Source: Enterobacter hormaechei subsp. xiangfangensis
GTDB lineage: Bacteria; Pseudomonadota; Gammaproteobacteria; Enterobacterales; Enterobacteriaceae
NCBI RefSeq assembly: GCF_001729785.1
Contig: NZ_CP017183.1
Coordinates: forward strand, 3,906,001-3,970,000
Length of the DNA: 64,000 nucleotides
Reading direction: 5' to 3'
Below are positions 31,117 through 40,509 of the stretch, one piece after another (within the stretch, counting starts at the first letter, position 1; every line of letters starts with the position of its first letter). A program made the translations under genes and the position numbers. The notes beneath the pieces are model-generated. The model was given only the letters and a program-made list of their open reading frames with translations, searched no databases and was not told where the DNA came from.

Positions 31117-32595
31117 ATGAAGAAATTGCTCCCCATCCTTATCGGCCTGAGCCTGACGGGCTTCAGTGCAATGAGCCAGGCAGAGAACCTGTTACAGGTC
31201 TACCAGCAGGCACGTCTGGGCAACCCTGATTTACGTAAATCAGCGGCCGATCGTGATGCTGCGTTTGAAAAGATTAACGAAGCACGTAGTCCACTGCTGC
31301 CGCAGTTAGGCTTAGGTGCAGATTATACCTACACTAACGGTTTTCGCGATAATAACGGCATCAACTCGAATGCCACCAGCGCCTCTTTACAGTTAACGCA
31401 AACCCTGTTCGACATGTCCAAATGGCGTGAGCTGAGCTTGCAGGAAAAGAGCGCGGGCATCCAGGATGTGACCTATCAGACAGATCAGCAGACGCTGATC
31501 CTGAATACCGCGACCGCCTACTTCAACGTACTGAGCGCGATTGACGCCCTCTCCTACACCGAAGCGCAGAAACAGGCGATTTATCGTCAGTTAGATCAAA
31601 CCACCCAGCGCTTCAACGTGGGCCTGGTCGCCATCACTGACGTACAGAACGCCCGTTCACAGTACGACACCGTACTGGCAAACGAAGTGACCGCACGTAA
31701 CAATCTCGACAACGCGCTGGAATCACTGCGTCAGGTCACCGGTAACTACTATCCTGAGCTGGCCTCTCTGAACGTGGACAGCTTCAAAACAGACAAGCCG
31801 CAGGCGGTTAACGCCCTGCTGAAAGAGGCGGAAAACCGCAACCTGACCTTGCTGCAGGCACGCCTGAGCCAGGACCTGGCGCGCGAGCAGATCCGTCTTG
31901 CACAGGATGGTCACCTGCCAACCCTGAGCCTGAGCGCCTCTACCGGCGTATCGGATACCAGCTACAGCGGGTCTAAAACCAACACTGCCCAGTATGACGA
32001 CAACAATATGGGCCAGAACAAAGTTGGCCTGAGCTTCTCTCTGCCGCTGTACCAGGGCGGGATGGTTAACTCTCAGGTTAAGCAGGCGCAGTACAACTTC
32101 GTAGGCGCGAGCGAGCAGCTTGAAAGCGCGCACCGCAACGTGGTCCAGACCGTGCGTTCTTCCTTCAACAACGTGAACGCGTCCATCAGCAGCATCAACG
32201 CCTATAAACAGGCCGTTGTATCTGCGCAAAGCTCTCTGGACGCGATGGAAGCGGGTTACTCCGTCGGTACGCGTACTATCGTTGATGTGTTAGACGCAAC
32301 GACCACGCTGTACAACGCGAAACAGCAGCTCTCCAGTGCGCGTTACCAGTACTTGATCAACCAGCTGAACATCAAGCAGGCGCTGGGTACGCTGAACGAG
32401 CAGGATCTGCAAATGCTGAACAGCACGCTGGGCAAACCGGTTTCCACGTCGCCTGACAGCGTCGCGCCGGAAAATCCACAGCAGGATGCCGCCGTGGATA
32501 ATTTCACCGCTAACAGCAGCACCCCGGTTGCACAGCCAGCGGCAGCGCGTAGCACCTCACCTGCCAGCAGCGGCACGAATCCGTTCCGCAATTAA
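31117..32595 (+). CDS. tolC: Outer membrane channel TolC
   Basis: TolC is a 492-residue trimeric outer-membrane and periplasmic channel used by AcrAB-type efflux pumps, type I secretion and enterobactin export. A signal peptide (MKKLLPILIGLSLTGFSAMSQA) is cleaved before ENLLQVY. Repeated alpha-helical hairpins are visible, for example RFNVGLVAITDVQNARSQYD and YSVGTRTIVDVLDATTTLYN. I prefer the ATG at 31117, 6 bases after AAGGA, over that at 31111. The C-terminal tail ending NPFRN is variable among species. A hairpin follows the stop. Confidence 0.98.
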   Translation: MKKLLPILIGLSLTGFSAMSQAENLLQVYQQARLGNPDLRKSAADRDAAFEKINEARSPLLPQLGLGADYTYTNGFRDNNGINSNATSASLQLTQTLFDMSKWRELSLQEKSAGIQDVTYQTDQQTLILNTATAYFNVLSAIDALSYTEAQKQAIYRQLDQTTQRFNVGLVAITDVQNARSQYDTVLANEVTARNNLDNALESLRQVTGNYYPELASLNVDSFKTDKPQAVNALLKEAENRNLTLLQARLSQDLAREQIRLAQDGHLPTLSLSASTGVSDTSYSGSKTNTAQYDDNNMGQNKVGLSFSLPLYQGGMVNSQVKQAQYNFVGASEQLESAHRNVVQTVRSSFNNVNASISSINAYKQAVVSAQSSLDAMEAGYSVGTRTIVDVLDATTTLYNAKQQLSSARYQYLINQLNIKQALGTLNEQDLQMLNSTLGKPVSTSPDSVAPENPQQDAAVDNFTANSSTPVAQPAAARSTSPASSGTNPFRN

Positions 32596-32611
32596 GCGTG
32601 TCATCAGGCCC

Positions 32612-32658
32612 ACTGCGGCCTGATGCCCTCACCTCAGCCCTCGCCCACAGGGAGAGGG
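32612..32658 (+). terminator. Hairpins after tolC
   Basis: CATCAGGCC (32612-32620) pairs perfectly with GGCCTGATG (32627-32635), and a CCCTCGCCC-ACA-GGGAGAGGG repeat with one mismatch follows at 32638-32658. No long T-tract is present, so this may be mRNA 3'-end structure as well as a terminator. Confidence 0.6.
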
Positions 32659-32785
32659 AGCACATTAATCCCCCCCGAACGTAAGCCAACGTAAAGATCC
32701 CCCGGATTTCACCCCTCGTCGCTTCATTTTCAACCACTCATCCTCTATCCTGAGCGTTATTACCACTGGGTCCTGGAAGACAAAT

Positions 32786-33451
32786 ATGAAACGGACAAAA
32801 ACGATGAATCACGCGTCGTTCCGCAAAAGCTGGAACGCACGCCACCTGACACCTGTCGCGCTGGCGGTCACCGCCGTCTTTATGCTGGCAGGCTGTGAGC
32901 AAAACGACGAAACGGTTTCGCTGTATCAAAACGCCGACGACTGCGCGAGCGCAACCGGTAAAGCCGCTGAGTGTACGACGGCGTATAACAACGCCCTGAA
33001 AGAAGCGGAACGTACCGCGCCGAAATATGCCTCACGCGAAGACTGTGTAGCCGAATTCGGTGAAGGCCAGTGCCAGCAGGCACCTGCTCAGGCGGGTATG
33101 GCACCGGAAAACCAGGCGCAGGCACAGTCCAGCGGCAGCTTCTGGATGCCGCTGATGGCGGGTTATATGATGGGCCGTTTGATGAGCGGCGGTGCGGGCT
33201 ACCAGCAGCAGCCGCTGTTTAGCTCCAAAAATCCGAACAGCCCGGCCTACGGGAAATACACCGATGCCACCGGCAAGGGTTACGGTGCTGCAACGCCTGG
33301 CCGTACGATGACCGTACCGAAAACCGCAATGGCGCCGAAACCAGCCACCACCAGCACCATTACCCGTGGCGGCTTCGGTGAGTCTGTTGCCAAACAAACC
33401 ACCATGCAGCGTAGTGCGACCGGCTCCTCAACTCGCTCAATGGGCGGCTGA
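32786..33451 (+). CDS. ygiB: YgiB, DUF1190 lipoprotein
   Basis: This 221-residue protein (223 in E. coli) has a lipobox LAGC after a hydrophobic segment ([21 protein letters not shown]), so Cys37 is likely lipidated. It has a Cys-rich globular part ([22 protein letters not shown]) and a low-complexity tail rich in Ser, Thr, Gln and Gly. The function is not known; it has been tied to the tolC operon and envelope. The ygiC gene starts 2 bases after the stop, so the two are cotranscribed, probably also with tolC. Confidence 0.92.
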   Translation: MKRTKTMNHASFRKSWNARHLTPVALAVTAVFMLAGCEQNDETVSLYQNADDCASATGKAAECTTAYNNALKEAERTAPKYASREDCVAEFGEGQCQQAPAQAGMAPENQAQAQSSGSFWMPLMAGYMMGRLMSGGAGYQQQPLFSSKNPNSPAYGKYTDATGKGYGAATPGRTMTVPKTAMAPKPATTSTITRGGFGESVAKQTTMQRSATGSSTRSMGG

Positions 33452-33453
33452 TC

Positions 33454-34614
33454 ATGGAACGAGTCAGTATTGCCGAGCGCCCGGACTGGCGCGAAAAAGC
33501 CACCGAATACGGTTTCAACTTTCACACCATGTACGGCGAGCCGTACTGGTGTGAAGATGCTTACTATAAGCTCACGCTTGCTCAGGTCGAAAAGCTTGAA
33601 GAAGTGACCGCAGAGCTGCACCAGATGTGCCTGAAGGTGGTTGAGAAAGTCATCGACAGCGATGAGCTGATGACCAAATTCCGCATTCCGAAGCACACCT
33701 GGAGCTTTGTTCGTCAGTCCTGGAAAACGAACCAGCCTTCGCTCTACTCTCGCCTCGATCTGGCATGGGATGGCGTGGGTGAACCGAAGCTTTTAGAAAA
33801 CAACGCAGATACGCCAACCTCCCTGTACGAAGCCGCGTTCTTCCAGTGGATCTGGCTGGAAGATCAGGCGAATGCCGGAAACTTGCCGGAAGGCAGCGAT
33901 CAGTTCAACAGCCTTCAGGAAAAGCTGATTGAACGTTTCGTCGAACTGCGTGAACAGCACGGTTTCAACCTGTTGCACCTCGCCTGCTGCCGCGATACCG
34001 AAGAAGACCGCGGTACGGTTCAGTATTTGCAGGACTGCGCAGCCGAAGCGGAAGTGGCGACGGAATTTCTCTATATCGAAGATATCGGTTTAGGTGAAAA
34101 AGGTCAGTTTACGGACATGCAGGATCAGGTGATCAGCAACCTGTTCAAGCTCTATCCGTGGGAATACATGCTGCGGGAAATGTTCTCTACCAAACTGGAA
34201 GACGCTGGCGTGCGCTGGCTGGAACCAGCCTGGAAGAGCATTATCTCCAATAAAGCCCTGCTGCCGATGCTGTGGGAGATGTTCCCGAATCACCCGAACC
34301 TGCTGCCTGCTTATTTTGCCGAAGATGATTTCCCACCGATGGAGAAATACGTCGTTAAGCCAATCTTCTCTCGTGAAGGGGCAAACGTCTCGATTATCGA
34401 AAACGGTAAAACGCTGGAAGCAGTTGAAGGGCCGTACGGTGAAGAAGGGATGATCGTCCAGGCGTTTTATCAACTGCCGAAGTTTGGCGACAGCTATACG
34501 CTGATCGGCAGCTGGCTTATTAACGATCAGCCTGCCGGGATTGGCATTCGCGAAGATCGCGCGCTGATTACGCAGGATCTGTCGCGTTTCTACCCGCATA
34601 TTTTCGTCGAGTAA
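33454..34614 (+). CDS. ygiC: YgiC, ATP-grasp glutathionylspermidine synthase-like protein
   Basis: YgiC is a 386-residue ATP-grasp protein related to the synthetase half of glutathionylspermidine synthase; E. coli YgiC lacks demonstrated glutathionylspermidine activity and its substrate is unknown. Family markers include [39 protein letters not shown] and [20 protein letters not shown]. It starts directly after ygiB, which indicates that the lipoprotein and enzyme work together. A dispersed repeat pair follows the stop and precedes convergent ygiD. Confidence 0.93.
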   Translation: MERVSIAERPDWREKATEYGFNFHTMYGEPYWCEDAYYKLTLAQVEKLEEVTAELHQMCLKVVEKVIDSDELMTKFRIPKHTWSFVRQSWKTNQPSLYSRLDLAWDGVGEPKLLENNADTPTSLYEAAFFQWIWLEDQANAGNLPEGSDQFNSLQEKLIERFVELREQHGFNLLHLACCRDTEEDRGTVQYLQDCAAEAEVATEFLYIEDIGLGEKGQFTDMQDQVISNLFKLYPWEYMLREMFSTKLEDAGVRWLEPAWKSIISNKALLPMLWEMFPNHPNLLPAYFAEDDFPPMEKYVVKPIFSREGANVSIIENGKTLEAVEGPYGEEGMIVQAFYQLPKFGDSYTLIGSWLINDQPAGIGIREDRALITQDLSRFYPHIFVE

Positions 34615-34619
34615 GACTT

Positions 34620-34690
34620 GCCGGGTGGCGGCTTCACCTTACCCGGCCTACATGTCGAGCGTAGGCCCGGTAAGCGCAGCGTCACCGGGC
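34620..34690. repeat. Back-to-back REP-like palindromes between ygiC and ygiD
   Basis: The units GCCGGGTGGCGG...TTACCCGGC (34620-34647) and GCCCGGTAAGCG...TCACCGGGC (34665-34690) are joined by CTACATGTCGAGCGTAG. The layout is the same as at 19915-19986, a composite BIME-like element in a convergent gap. Confidence 0.75.
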
Positions 34691-34696
34691 ATGTGT

Positions 34697-35485
34697 TTAC
34701 CCCACCTGCACCGACAGCATACTCAAGCTCCCCATCTCAATGCCGTCGACCGGGGTTGTAATAACCTCCTGACCGTCCCATGCGCCTAATACATACAGCA
34801 ATGGCAAGAAGTGTTCCGGCGTCGGGTTAGAGAGCGAACCGCCATCGTGCTCCAGATAGTTCACCAAAGGGTGCCGTTCGACCGGCCCTTGCCAGGCCAG
34901 GTTGTCTTTTACATAGTCATTAAAGGCTGTTGCCCAGGGGTACGGCGTATTTTCACCGTGCCAGCGTACCGTACGCAGATTGTGTACCACGTTGCCACTG
35001 GCAATCAGCATGATGCCCTCATCACGAAGCGAAGCCAGCTTACGCCCCATCTCCATGTGCCAGGCAGCTGGTTTGGTGCTGTCGATACTCAGTTGTACCA
35101 TCGGAATATCGGCATTCGGATACATTTTGATCAACACCCCCCATGAGCCATGGTCAAAGCCCCAGGCTTCTTTGTCCAGCGCAACCGGAACAGGGGCAAG
35201 CAGATCAACCAGCCGCTGCGCCAGCTCAGGGGAGCCCGGCGCAGGATAATGCGTGTCATACAGCGCCTGCGGAAAGCCGCCAAAATCATGAATCGTTTTT
35301 GGCGTTTCCATGGCCGTCACGCCGGTACCCCGGGTAAACCAGTGCGCAGAGACCACCACAATTGCCTTCGGACGCGGTAACGTCTCACCCAACTGACGCC
35401 AGGCGCGGGTATAGACGTTATCTTCCAGGACGTTCATTGGGCTGCCATGGCCTAAAAACAGTGCTGGCATACGAGAAGAAGACAT
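34697..35485 (-). CDS. ygiD: 4,5-DOPA dioxygenase extradiol-type protein YgiD
   Basis: This 262-residue protein belongs to the LigB/DODA extradiol dioxygenase superfamily. The N-terminal metal ligand lies in FLGHGSPMNVLED (His13 region), a second His in VVVSAHWFTRG, and a third set in ASGNVVHNLRTVRWHG. E. coli YgiD cleaves L-DOPA to 4,5-seco-DOPA with low activity; its natural substrate is unknown. It is divergent from zupT with 130 bases between starts. Confidence 0.93.
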   Translation of the reverse strand: MSSSRMPALFLGHGSPMNVLEDNVYTRAWRQLGETLPRPKAIVVVSAHWFTRGTGVTAMETPKTIHDFGGFPQALYDTHYPAPGSPELAQRLVDLLAPVPVALDKEAWGFDHGSWGVLIKMYPNADIPMVQLSIDSTKPAAWHMEMGRKLASLRDEGIMLIASGNVVHNLRTVRWHGENTPYPWATAFNDYVKDNLAWQGPVERHPLVNYLEHDGGSLSNPTPEHFLPLLYVLGAWDGQEVITTPVDGIEMGSLSMLSVQVG

Positions 35486-35615
35486 GGTGATATCCTTAGA
35501 GGAGGTGTCAATGTGATAGGCCTACATTACGCGCATTCAGGTGAAGATGAACGCAGATAACCGTGAAGATCATCATCAGGAAATTTGAATGCCAGATATC
35601 GCTTAAGGAGAATGC

Positions 35616-36389
35616 ATGTCAGTACCGTTGATTTTGACCATACTTGCGGGCGCCGCAACCTTTATCGGTGCGTTCCTCGGGGTACTCGGGCAAAAACCCT
35701 CTAATCGCCTGCTGGCCTTCTCGCTGGGTTTCGCCGCCGGGATCATGCTGCTTATCTCGCTGATGGAGATGCTGCCCGCCGCGCTTCACACCGAAGGGAT
35801 GTCGCCTGTTCTGGGCTATGGCATGTTTATCATTGGCCTGCTGGGTTATTTTGCACTCGACCGTATTCTTCCTCACGCGCACCCGCAGGATTTAATGCAA
35901 AAAAGCGTTACCCCCGTTCCGGGAAATATCAAACGCACGGCCATTCTGCTGACGCTGGGTATCAGCCTGCATAACTTTCCGGAAGGTATCGCCACCTATG
36001 TCACGGCCAGCAGCAACCTGGAAATAGGTTTTGGTGTGGCGCTGGCCGTGGCTTTGCACAATATTCCTGAAGGACTTGCCGTTGCCGGGCCCGTTTATGC
36101 CGCCACGGGTTCAAAACGTACAGCTGTCTTTTGGGCAGGTATCTCCGGCATGGCTGAAATTCTCGGCGGCGTGCTGGCGTGGCTGATCCTCGGTAGCCTC
36201 GTATCCCCGGTTGTAATGGCTGCAATTATGGCTGCCGTGGCCGGGATTATGGTCGCGCTCTCTGTCGATGAGCTGATGCCGCTGGCAAAAGAGATCGATC
36301 CCAACAATAACCCAAGCTACGGCGTGCTGTGTGGAATGTCAGTGATGGGGATGAGCCTGGTTCTGCTGCAAACGGCAGGTATTGGCTAA
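35616..36389 (+). CDS. zupT: Zinc/divalent-metal transporter ZupT
   Basis: ZupT is a 257-residue ZIP-family inner-membrane importer for Zn2+, Fe2+, Co2+ and Mn2+. Eight membrane helices are expected; the metal-binding motifs [11 protein letters not shown] and [11 protein letters not shown] in helices 4 and 5 are intact. Length equals that of E. coli. The start follows AAGGAGAATGC. A clean terminator ends the transcript at 36398, so it is a single-gene unit. It marks the left border of the fimbrial operon. Confidence 0.96.
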   Translation: MSVPLILTILAGAATFIGAFLGVLGQKPSNRLLAFSLGFAAGIMLLISLMEMLPAALHTEGMSPVLGYGMFIIGLLGYFALDRILPHAHPQDLMQKSVTPVPGNIKRTAILLTLGISLHNFPEGIATYVTASSNLEIGFGVALAVALHNIPEGLAVAGPVYAATGSKRTAVFWAGISGMAEILGGVLAWLILGSLVSPVVMAAIMAAVAGIMVALSVDELMPLAKEIDPNNNPSYGVLCGMSVMGMSLVLLQTAGIG

Positions 36390-36397
36390 GAATTAAT

Positions 36398-36425
36398 GCC
36401 TCCGTTTTTATACGGAGGCTTTATA
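36398..36425 (+). terminator. Intrinsic terminator of zupT
   Basis: GCCTCCGT pairs with ACGGAGGC around a TTTTAT loop and is followed by TTTATATT. It starts 8 bases after the zupT stop. Confidence 0.85.
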
Positions 36426-36656
36426 TTATTCAAAAAAACAATCCTATATATTTTACATATAATAACCCACAAAATATAAATCTATTAAAACCCCGAAAAA
36501 AGAAGCCTCTTCAGATAGCCTGAAAATATTAATTAAAACCATCTAAAAATATATTTAAGTCACGTTAATCGCGTCTCCCCGCCCCAATCCGTATACTTTG
36601 CGAGTATTCTGAAATTAATATTCACATTACGAATCAATCTGAAAAAGGATATTTTC

Positions 36657-37217
36657 ATGTATATGGGTAAAAAATTGCTGTTAGCGGCAGCTATGGCTGC
36701 CATTGTATCGGGTTCTGCGTTTGCTGATGATCAAGGCTCAGGCAAAATCAAATTCAAAGGCGTGGTTATTGACGCACCATGCAGCATCGCTCCAGACAGC
36801 GTTGATAAAGAAGTCGACCTGGGTGAAGTGACTACGGCCGTTATCAACGCCAACAAAAAATCCACGCCGGTTCCGGTCGATATCAATCTGGAAAACTGCC
36901 AGCTTGACGATCCGGCAGACGAAACCGACACGCCAATTACTAAAGTGGAAGTGACCTTTACCAGCGCAGCGACAGATGCGACGGATACCAGCCTGATGAG
37001 CAACACCTTTGCAAACGGTGCGCAGAACGTGGGCGTCCGTCTGCTGGATAACGCGGAAGGCAACATCACGCTTGGTCAGCCAAACGTGCTTGATCTGCTG
37101 GCGGGTTCAACCACCCAGACGCTGCATTTCAAAGCGGTTATGGAAGTCCCAACAGGTAAAACTGCGACGGCAGGCCAGGTTGAAGCCACGGCTAACTACG
37201 TCCTGATGTACAAATAA
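36657..37217 (+). CDS. Major fimbrial subunit (type-1-like pilin)
   Basis: This 186-residue pilin has a signal peptide cleaved near SAFA-DD and the GKIKFKGVVIDAPCSI start typical of FimA-type subunits. Two cysteines (Cys41 in APCSI and Cys81 in LENCQLDD) form the expected disulphide, and the penultimate Tyr in ANYVLMYK ends the donor-strand G strand. An AAGGA ribosome site lies 7 bases before the ATG. It leads a pilin-usher-chaperone-tip operon. It resembles E. coli YgiL in type, but I do not claim orthology. AT-rich DNA (36420-36656) precedes it, with a TATACT -10-like hexamer at 36592. Confidence 0.92.
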   Translation: MYMGKKLLLAAAMAAIVSGSAFADDQGSGKIKFKGVVIDAPCSIAPDSVDKEVDLGEVTTAVINANKKSTPVPVDINLENCQLDDPADETDTPITKVEVTFTSAATDATDTSLMSNTFANGAQNVGVRLLDNAEGNITLGQPNVLDLLAGSTTQTLHFKAVMEVPTGKTATAGQVEATANYVLMYK

Positions 37218-37238
37218 TTCCGTTACGTCACGGTATCA

Positions 37239-37272
37239 GCCGACTGGCAATCCATGCCGGTCGGCACTCTTT
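37239..37272 (+). terminator. Intra-operon hairpin between pilin and usher
   Basis: GCCGACTGGC (37239-37248) pairs with GCCGGTCGGC (37256-37265), a 10-bp stem with one G-U pair, followed by ACTCTTTATT. It lies 21 bases after the pilin stop and 25 before the usher start. It probably ends some transcripts or protects the pilin mRNA, keeping pilin far more abundant than usher. Confidence 0.75.
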
Positions 37273-37290
37273 ATTTATTCGAGTAACAGG

Positions 37291-39738
37291 ATGATGACAT
37301 ACAAAGTACAATGGATAATCATCATTGCGTCCCTGTTAATGACGATAGTTGCCTCTGCCACTGAATTTAATATAAACGCCATCGATAAAGATCAGCGCGG
37401 CAGCGTCGATTTATCACGTTTTAAAGATCAAATATCGGTTACGCCGGGAAGCTATTTCGTTACGGTTTCAGTTAATGATATTCCGCTGGCAAATGGCTGG
37501 CAGCTTCGCTGGCGAGAAATAAATAACGCAGTTCAGGTCTGTATTCCCCCCGAGCTGGCCGATACATTCGCATTGCAGGATGACGTTCGTCACGCTTTGC
37601 CGGAAAAAGAGGGATGCGTTGATTTCGCCGCCAGACCAGACATCAAATTTACTTTTGAGCAAGGCAGCCAGACCCTGAAAGTAACGATCCCCCAGGCGTG
37701 GCTGCAATACCGTGCGGTTGACTGGATGCCGCCATCCACCTGGGACAACGGCGTGCCAGGCGTACTGCTGGATTACAATCTTTTTGCCAGCCATTATCAG
37801 CCCAATAGCAGCGGCGGCAATGACAACGCCAATACCTATGGTACCGCCGGTGCGAACATGGGCGCGTGGCGCCTGCGAAGCGATTACCAGTACACGCGAA
37901 GCGATACTGAAGCAGGCTCAGAGCAGGATGGCCGTTTTTCACGCGTGTATATGTTCCGCCCTCTGCCCTCGATCGGTGCGAAACTGACGCTGGGTGAAAC
38001 GGATTTCCAGTCCTCCATTTTTGACGCCTTCACCTACACCGGCGCATCGCTAATCAGCGATGAACGTATGCTGCCATGGTCGCTGCGCGGCTATGCCCCA
38101 CAGATTACCGGAATAGCACAAACCAACGCCACCGTGACCGTAAGCCTTGCCGATCGCGTGATTTACCAGAGTAAAGTGCCACCAGGACCCTTTGTTATTC
38201 AGGATCTTAACCAGTCGGTTCAGGGCACGCTGGACGTCAAAGTCACGGAAGAAGACGGACGCGTCAACACCTTCCAGGTCTCGGCTGAATCCGTGCCGTT
38301 TTTAACGCGCAAGGGCCAGGTGCGCTATAAGCTCGCGGCGGGTAAAGCGCGCCAGGGCGCCTCCCATGATGTTGAAGATAACGCCTTCATGAGCGGCGAA
38401 TTTTCCTGGGGCATGCTGTCGCACACCTCTCTGTATGGCGGCACGCTGGCCGATGGCGACCGTTATCGTTCCGTCGCTGCCGGGATCGGCCAGAATATGG
38501 CCTGGCTGGGGGCGCTCTCTTTTGACGTCACGCAGGCTACCAGCCAGCTGCCACACCAGCGCAGCCAGACGGGTTACAGCTATCGCATTAACTACAGCAA
38601 GCGTTTCGATACCACCGGCAGTCAGCTTACGCTCGCCAGCTACCGCTACTCAGACCCACAGTTTTTGAGCTACGCCCGCTACCTGGATTATGACAACGGT
38701 GACCGCCAGTCGGAAAAACAAACCCTGAGCGTGACGGCAAGCCAGTACATTTCAGCGTTATCCCTGAACCTGTACGTCAATATGCTGCGTCAGACATGGT
38801 GGAATGATTCACCCTCCACGACCGGCAGCATCACGGCGGGCTACAACTTTGATATAGGTCGCTGGAAGAACCTTGGCGTAACCCTGTCCTGGAGTAAAAC
38901 GCATTACGAGGAGGAAGACGAAAATGACGATACTCAGTTTTATCTCTCGCTCAGCGTACCGCTCGATCCCGATCATCGACTTAACTATGACCTGCGTAAC
39001 AGCGACACGCTGAGCCATAACGTGTCGTGGTATGACACGTCGGATCGCAATAATACCTGGGGCGTTTCCGCAGGTACGGAGAGCGGGAAGCCAGATTCCG
39101 GCGCGCAGGTCAGCGGGAATTATCAGCATTATTCTGCGTACGGCGATCTCAATCTCTCCGGCAGCTATAAAGCTAACGAATATAACTCCCTCAGCGCGAG
39201 CTGGAGCGGTTCCTTCACCTCAACGGCGAAAGGCGCCGCGCTGCACCGGCGCAGTTACGGTAATGAACCCCGCGTAATGGTCAGCACCGACGGGGTAGGC
39301 CATATCCCGCTGAACATGTCGCGCGATGAAACTAACCGTTTTGGCATCGGCGTTTTACCGTCATTCTCCAGCTATTCCCCCTCCAGCGTGCAGGTCAATA
39401 TGAACAACCTTCCGGATGGCGTGGACGTGGACAACCGCGTCGTGACCTCAACCTGGACTGAGGGGGCCATTGGTTATCGTCAGATTGCCACGCGCGCAGG
39501 TCAGGACGTAACAGGCGTTTTGCGGATGTCGTCAGGAACACCACCACTCGGGGCGATTGTTCGCCTGGATGAAAGCAATTTACAGGTTGGGATGGTGGCC
39601 GATGAAGGCCGCGTCTGGCTCGGCGCCGTTGAGCCAGAACAGCAGTTTCGCGTGACATGGGGCGACAACCAACAGTGTCGCTTCTCGTTACCTTCTCACT
39701 TAGAAAACAGTATGCAGTTGATACTGCCGTGCCAGTAA
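37291..39738 (+). CDS. Outer membrane fimbrial usher
   Basis: This 815-residue usher assembles and exports the fimbria across the outer membrane. A signal peptide (residues 1-23) precedes an N-terminal chaperone-binding domain (24-140), a large beta-barrel (about 150-650, rich in alternating Tyr/Ser strands) with a plug domain, and two C-terminal domains ending with a Cys pair in NQQCRFSLPSH and LILPCQ. The family signature VFRPLPSIGAKLTLGET-like stretch and the GPFVIQDLNQSVQGTLDV segment are typical. It is slightly shorter than FimD-type ushers. It comes after the pilin hairpin and 9 bases before the chaperone gene. Confidence 0.94.
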   Translation: MMTYKVQWIIIIASLLMTIVASATEFNINAIDKDQRGSVDLSRFKDQISVTPGSYFVTVSVNDIPLANGWQLRWREINNAVQVCIPPELADTFALQDDVRHALPEKEGCVDFAARPDIKFTFEQGSQTLKVTIPQAWLQYRAVDWMPPSTWDNGVPGVLLDYNLFASHYQPNSSGGNDNANTYGTAGANMGAWRLRSDYQYTRSDTEAGSEQDGRFSRVYMFRPLPSIGAKLTLGETDFQSSIFDAFTYTGASLISDERMLPWSLRGYAPQITGIAQTNATVTVSLADRVIYQSKVPPGPFVIQDLNQSVQGTLDVKVTEEDGRVNTFQVSAESVPFLTRKGQVRYKLAAGKARQGASHDVEDNAFMSGEFSWGMLSHTSLYGGTLADGDRYRSVAAGIGQNMAWLGALSFDVTQATSQLPHQRSQTGYSYRINYSKRFDTTGSQLTLASYRYSDPQFLSYARYLDYDNGDRQSEKQTLSVTASQYISALSLNLYVNMLRQTWWNDSPSTTGSITAGYNFDIGRWKNLGVTLSWSKTHYEEEDENDDTQFYLSLSVPLDPDHRLNYDLRNSDTLSHNVSWYDTSDRNNTWGVSAGTESGKPDSGAQVSGNYQHYSAYGDLNLSGSYKANEYNSLSASWSGSFTSTAKGAALHRRSYGNEPRVMVSTDGVGHIPLNMSRDETNRFGIGVLPSFSSYSPSSVQVNMNNLPDGVDVDNRVVTSTWTEGAIGYRQIATRAGQDVTGVLRMSSGTPPLGAIVRLDESNLQVGMVADEGRVWLGAVEPEQQFRVTWGDNQQCRFSLPSHLENSMQLILPCQ

Positions 39739-39747
39739 GAAATCATC

Positions 39748-40509
39748 ATGAAATTAACGCCGATTAAAAGCCTGTGCCTGATGCTGATCAGCACAACATT
39801 TACCGCCCACGCGGCCATTAACCTGGACCGCACGCGCATTGTTTTTCCAGAAAGCGACAAGGCCAGCAGCCTGAAAGTGGACAACCAGAGCAAGGCGCTG
39901 CCTTATCTGGCGCTCTCCTGGATTGAAGATGAAAAGGGGCAAAAAGAAGATGTGCACTTTATGGCGCTTCCCCCCATTCAACGTATCGAAGCGGGCGCCT
40001 CGTCGCAGGTAAGAATTGTTAAACAAGCCGCTACCCGCCAGTTGCCAAAAGACAGGGAATCGCTGTTTTATTTCAACCTGCGTGAAGTACCGCCTAAAAG
40101 CACCAGCGCCAGCGAGGAGCGCAGCGTGATGCAGGTTGCCATGCAGAGCCGAATTAAGCTCTTCTGGCGTCCGGAAGCGATTCGCAAAAAATCTGGCGAA
40201 CTGACTGAAATGCGTATGGAAATTACCGCCAACGCGAAAGGGCTCACGGTCCACAACCCTACGCCGTACTACATCACGCTGGCGTGGCTGAGCAAAAATG
40301 CCAAAACCATGCTGCCGGGTTTTGACAGTCTGATGATTGCGCCTTTCGCCACGGCAACTGCCTCTACCGGCGATTACCACGGTAGTTATTACAGCATCGG
40401 CTACATCGACGATTACGGCGCACTGAAAAAAGTCGACGTACAGTGCACCGGAACGGTTCTATGTAAGCTTAACGAACGGAAAATCGATAAAGATGCGAAA
40501 GCTCACTAG
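39748..40509 (+). CDS. Periplasmic fimbrial chaperone
   Basis: This 253-residue PapD-like chaperone has a signal peptide (cleaved near AHA-AI), the N-terminal RTRIVFPES strand with the conserved Arg, the [11 protein letters not shown]1-strand signature and the subunit-anchoring Lys in RIKLFWRP. It folds pilin subunits and donates a strand until the usher takes over. The loop lengths are those of the short (FGS) chaperones. Its last 17 bases overlap the tip gene, so the two are coupled. Confidence 0.93.
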   Translation: MKLTPIKSLCLMLISTTFTAHAAINLDRTRIVFPESDKASSLKVDNQSKALPYLALSWIEDEKGQKEDVHFMALPPIQRIEAGASSQVRIVKQAATRQLPKDRESLFYFNLREVPPKSTSASEERSVMQVAMQSRIKLFWRPEAIRKKSGELTEMRMEITANAKGLTVHNPTPYYITLAWLSKNAKTMLPGFDSLMIAPFATATASTGDYHGSYYSIGYIDDYGALKKVDVQCTGTVLCKLNERKIDKDAKAH

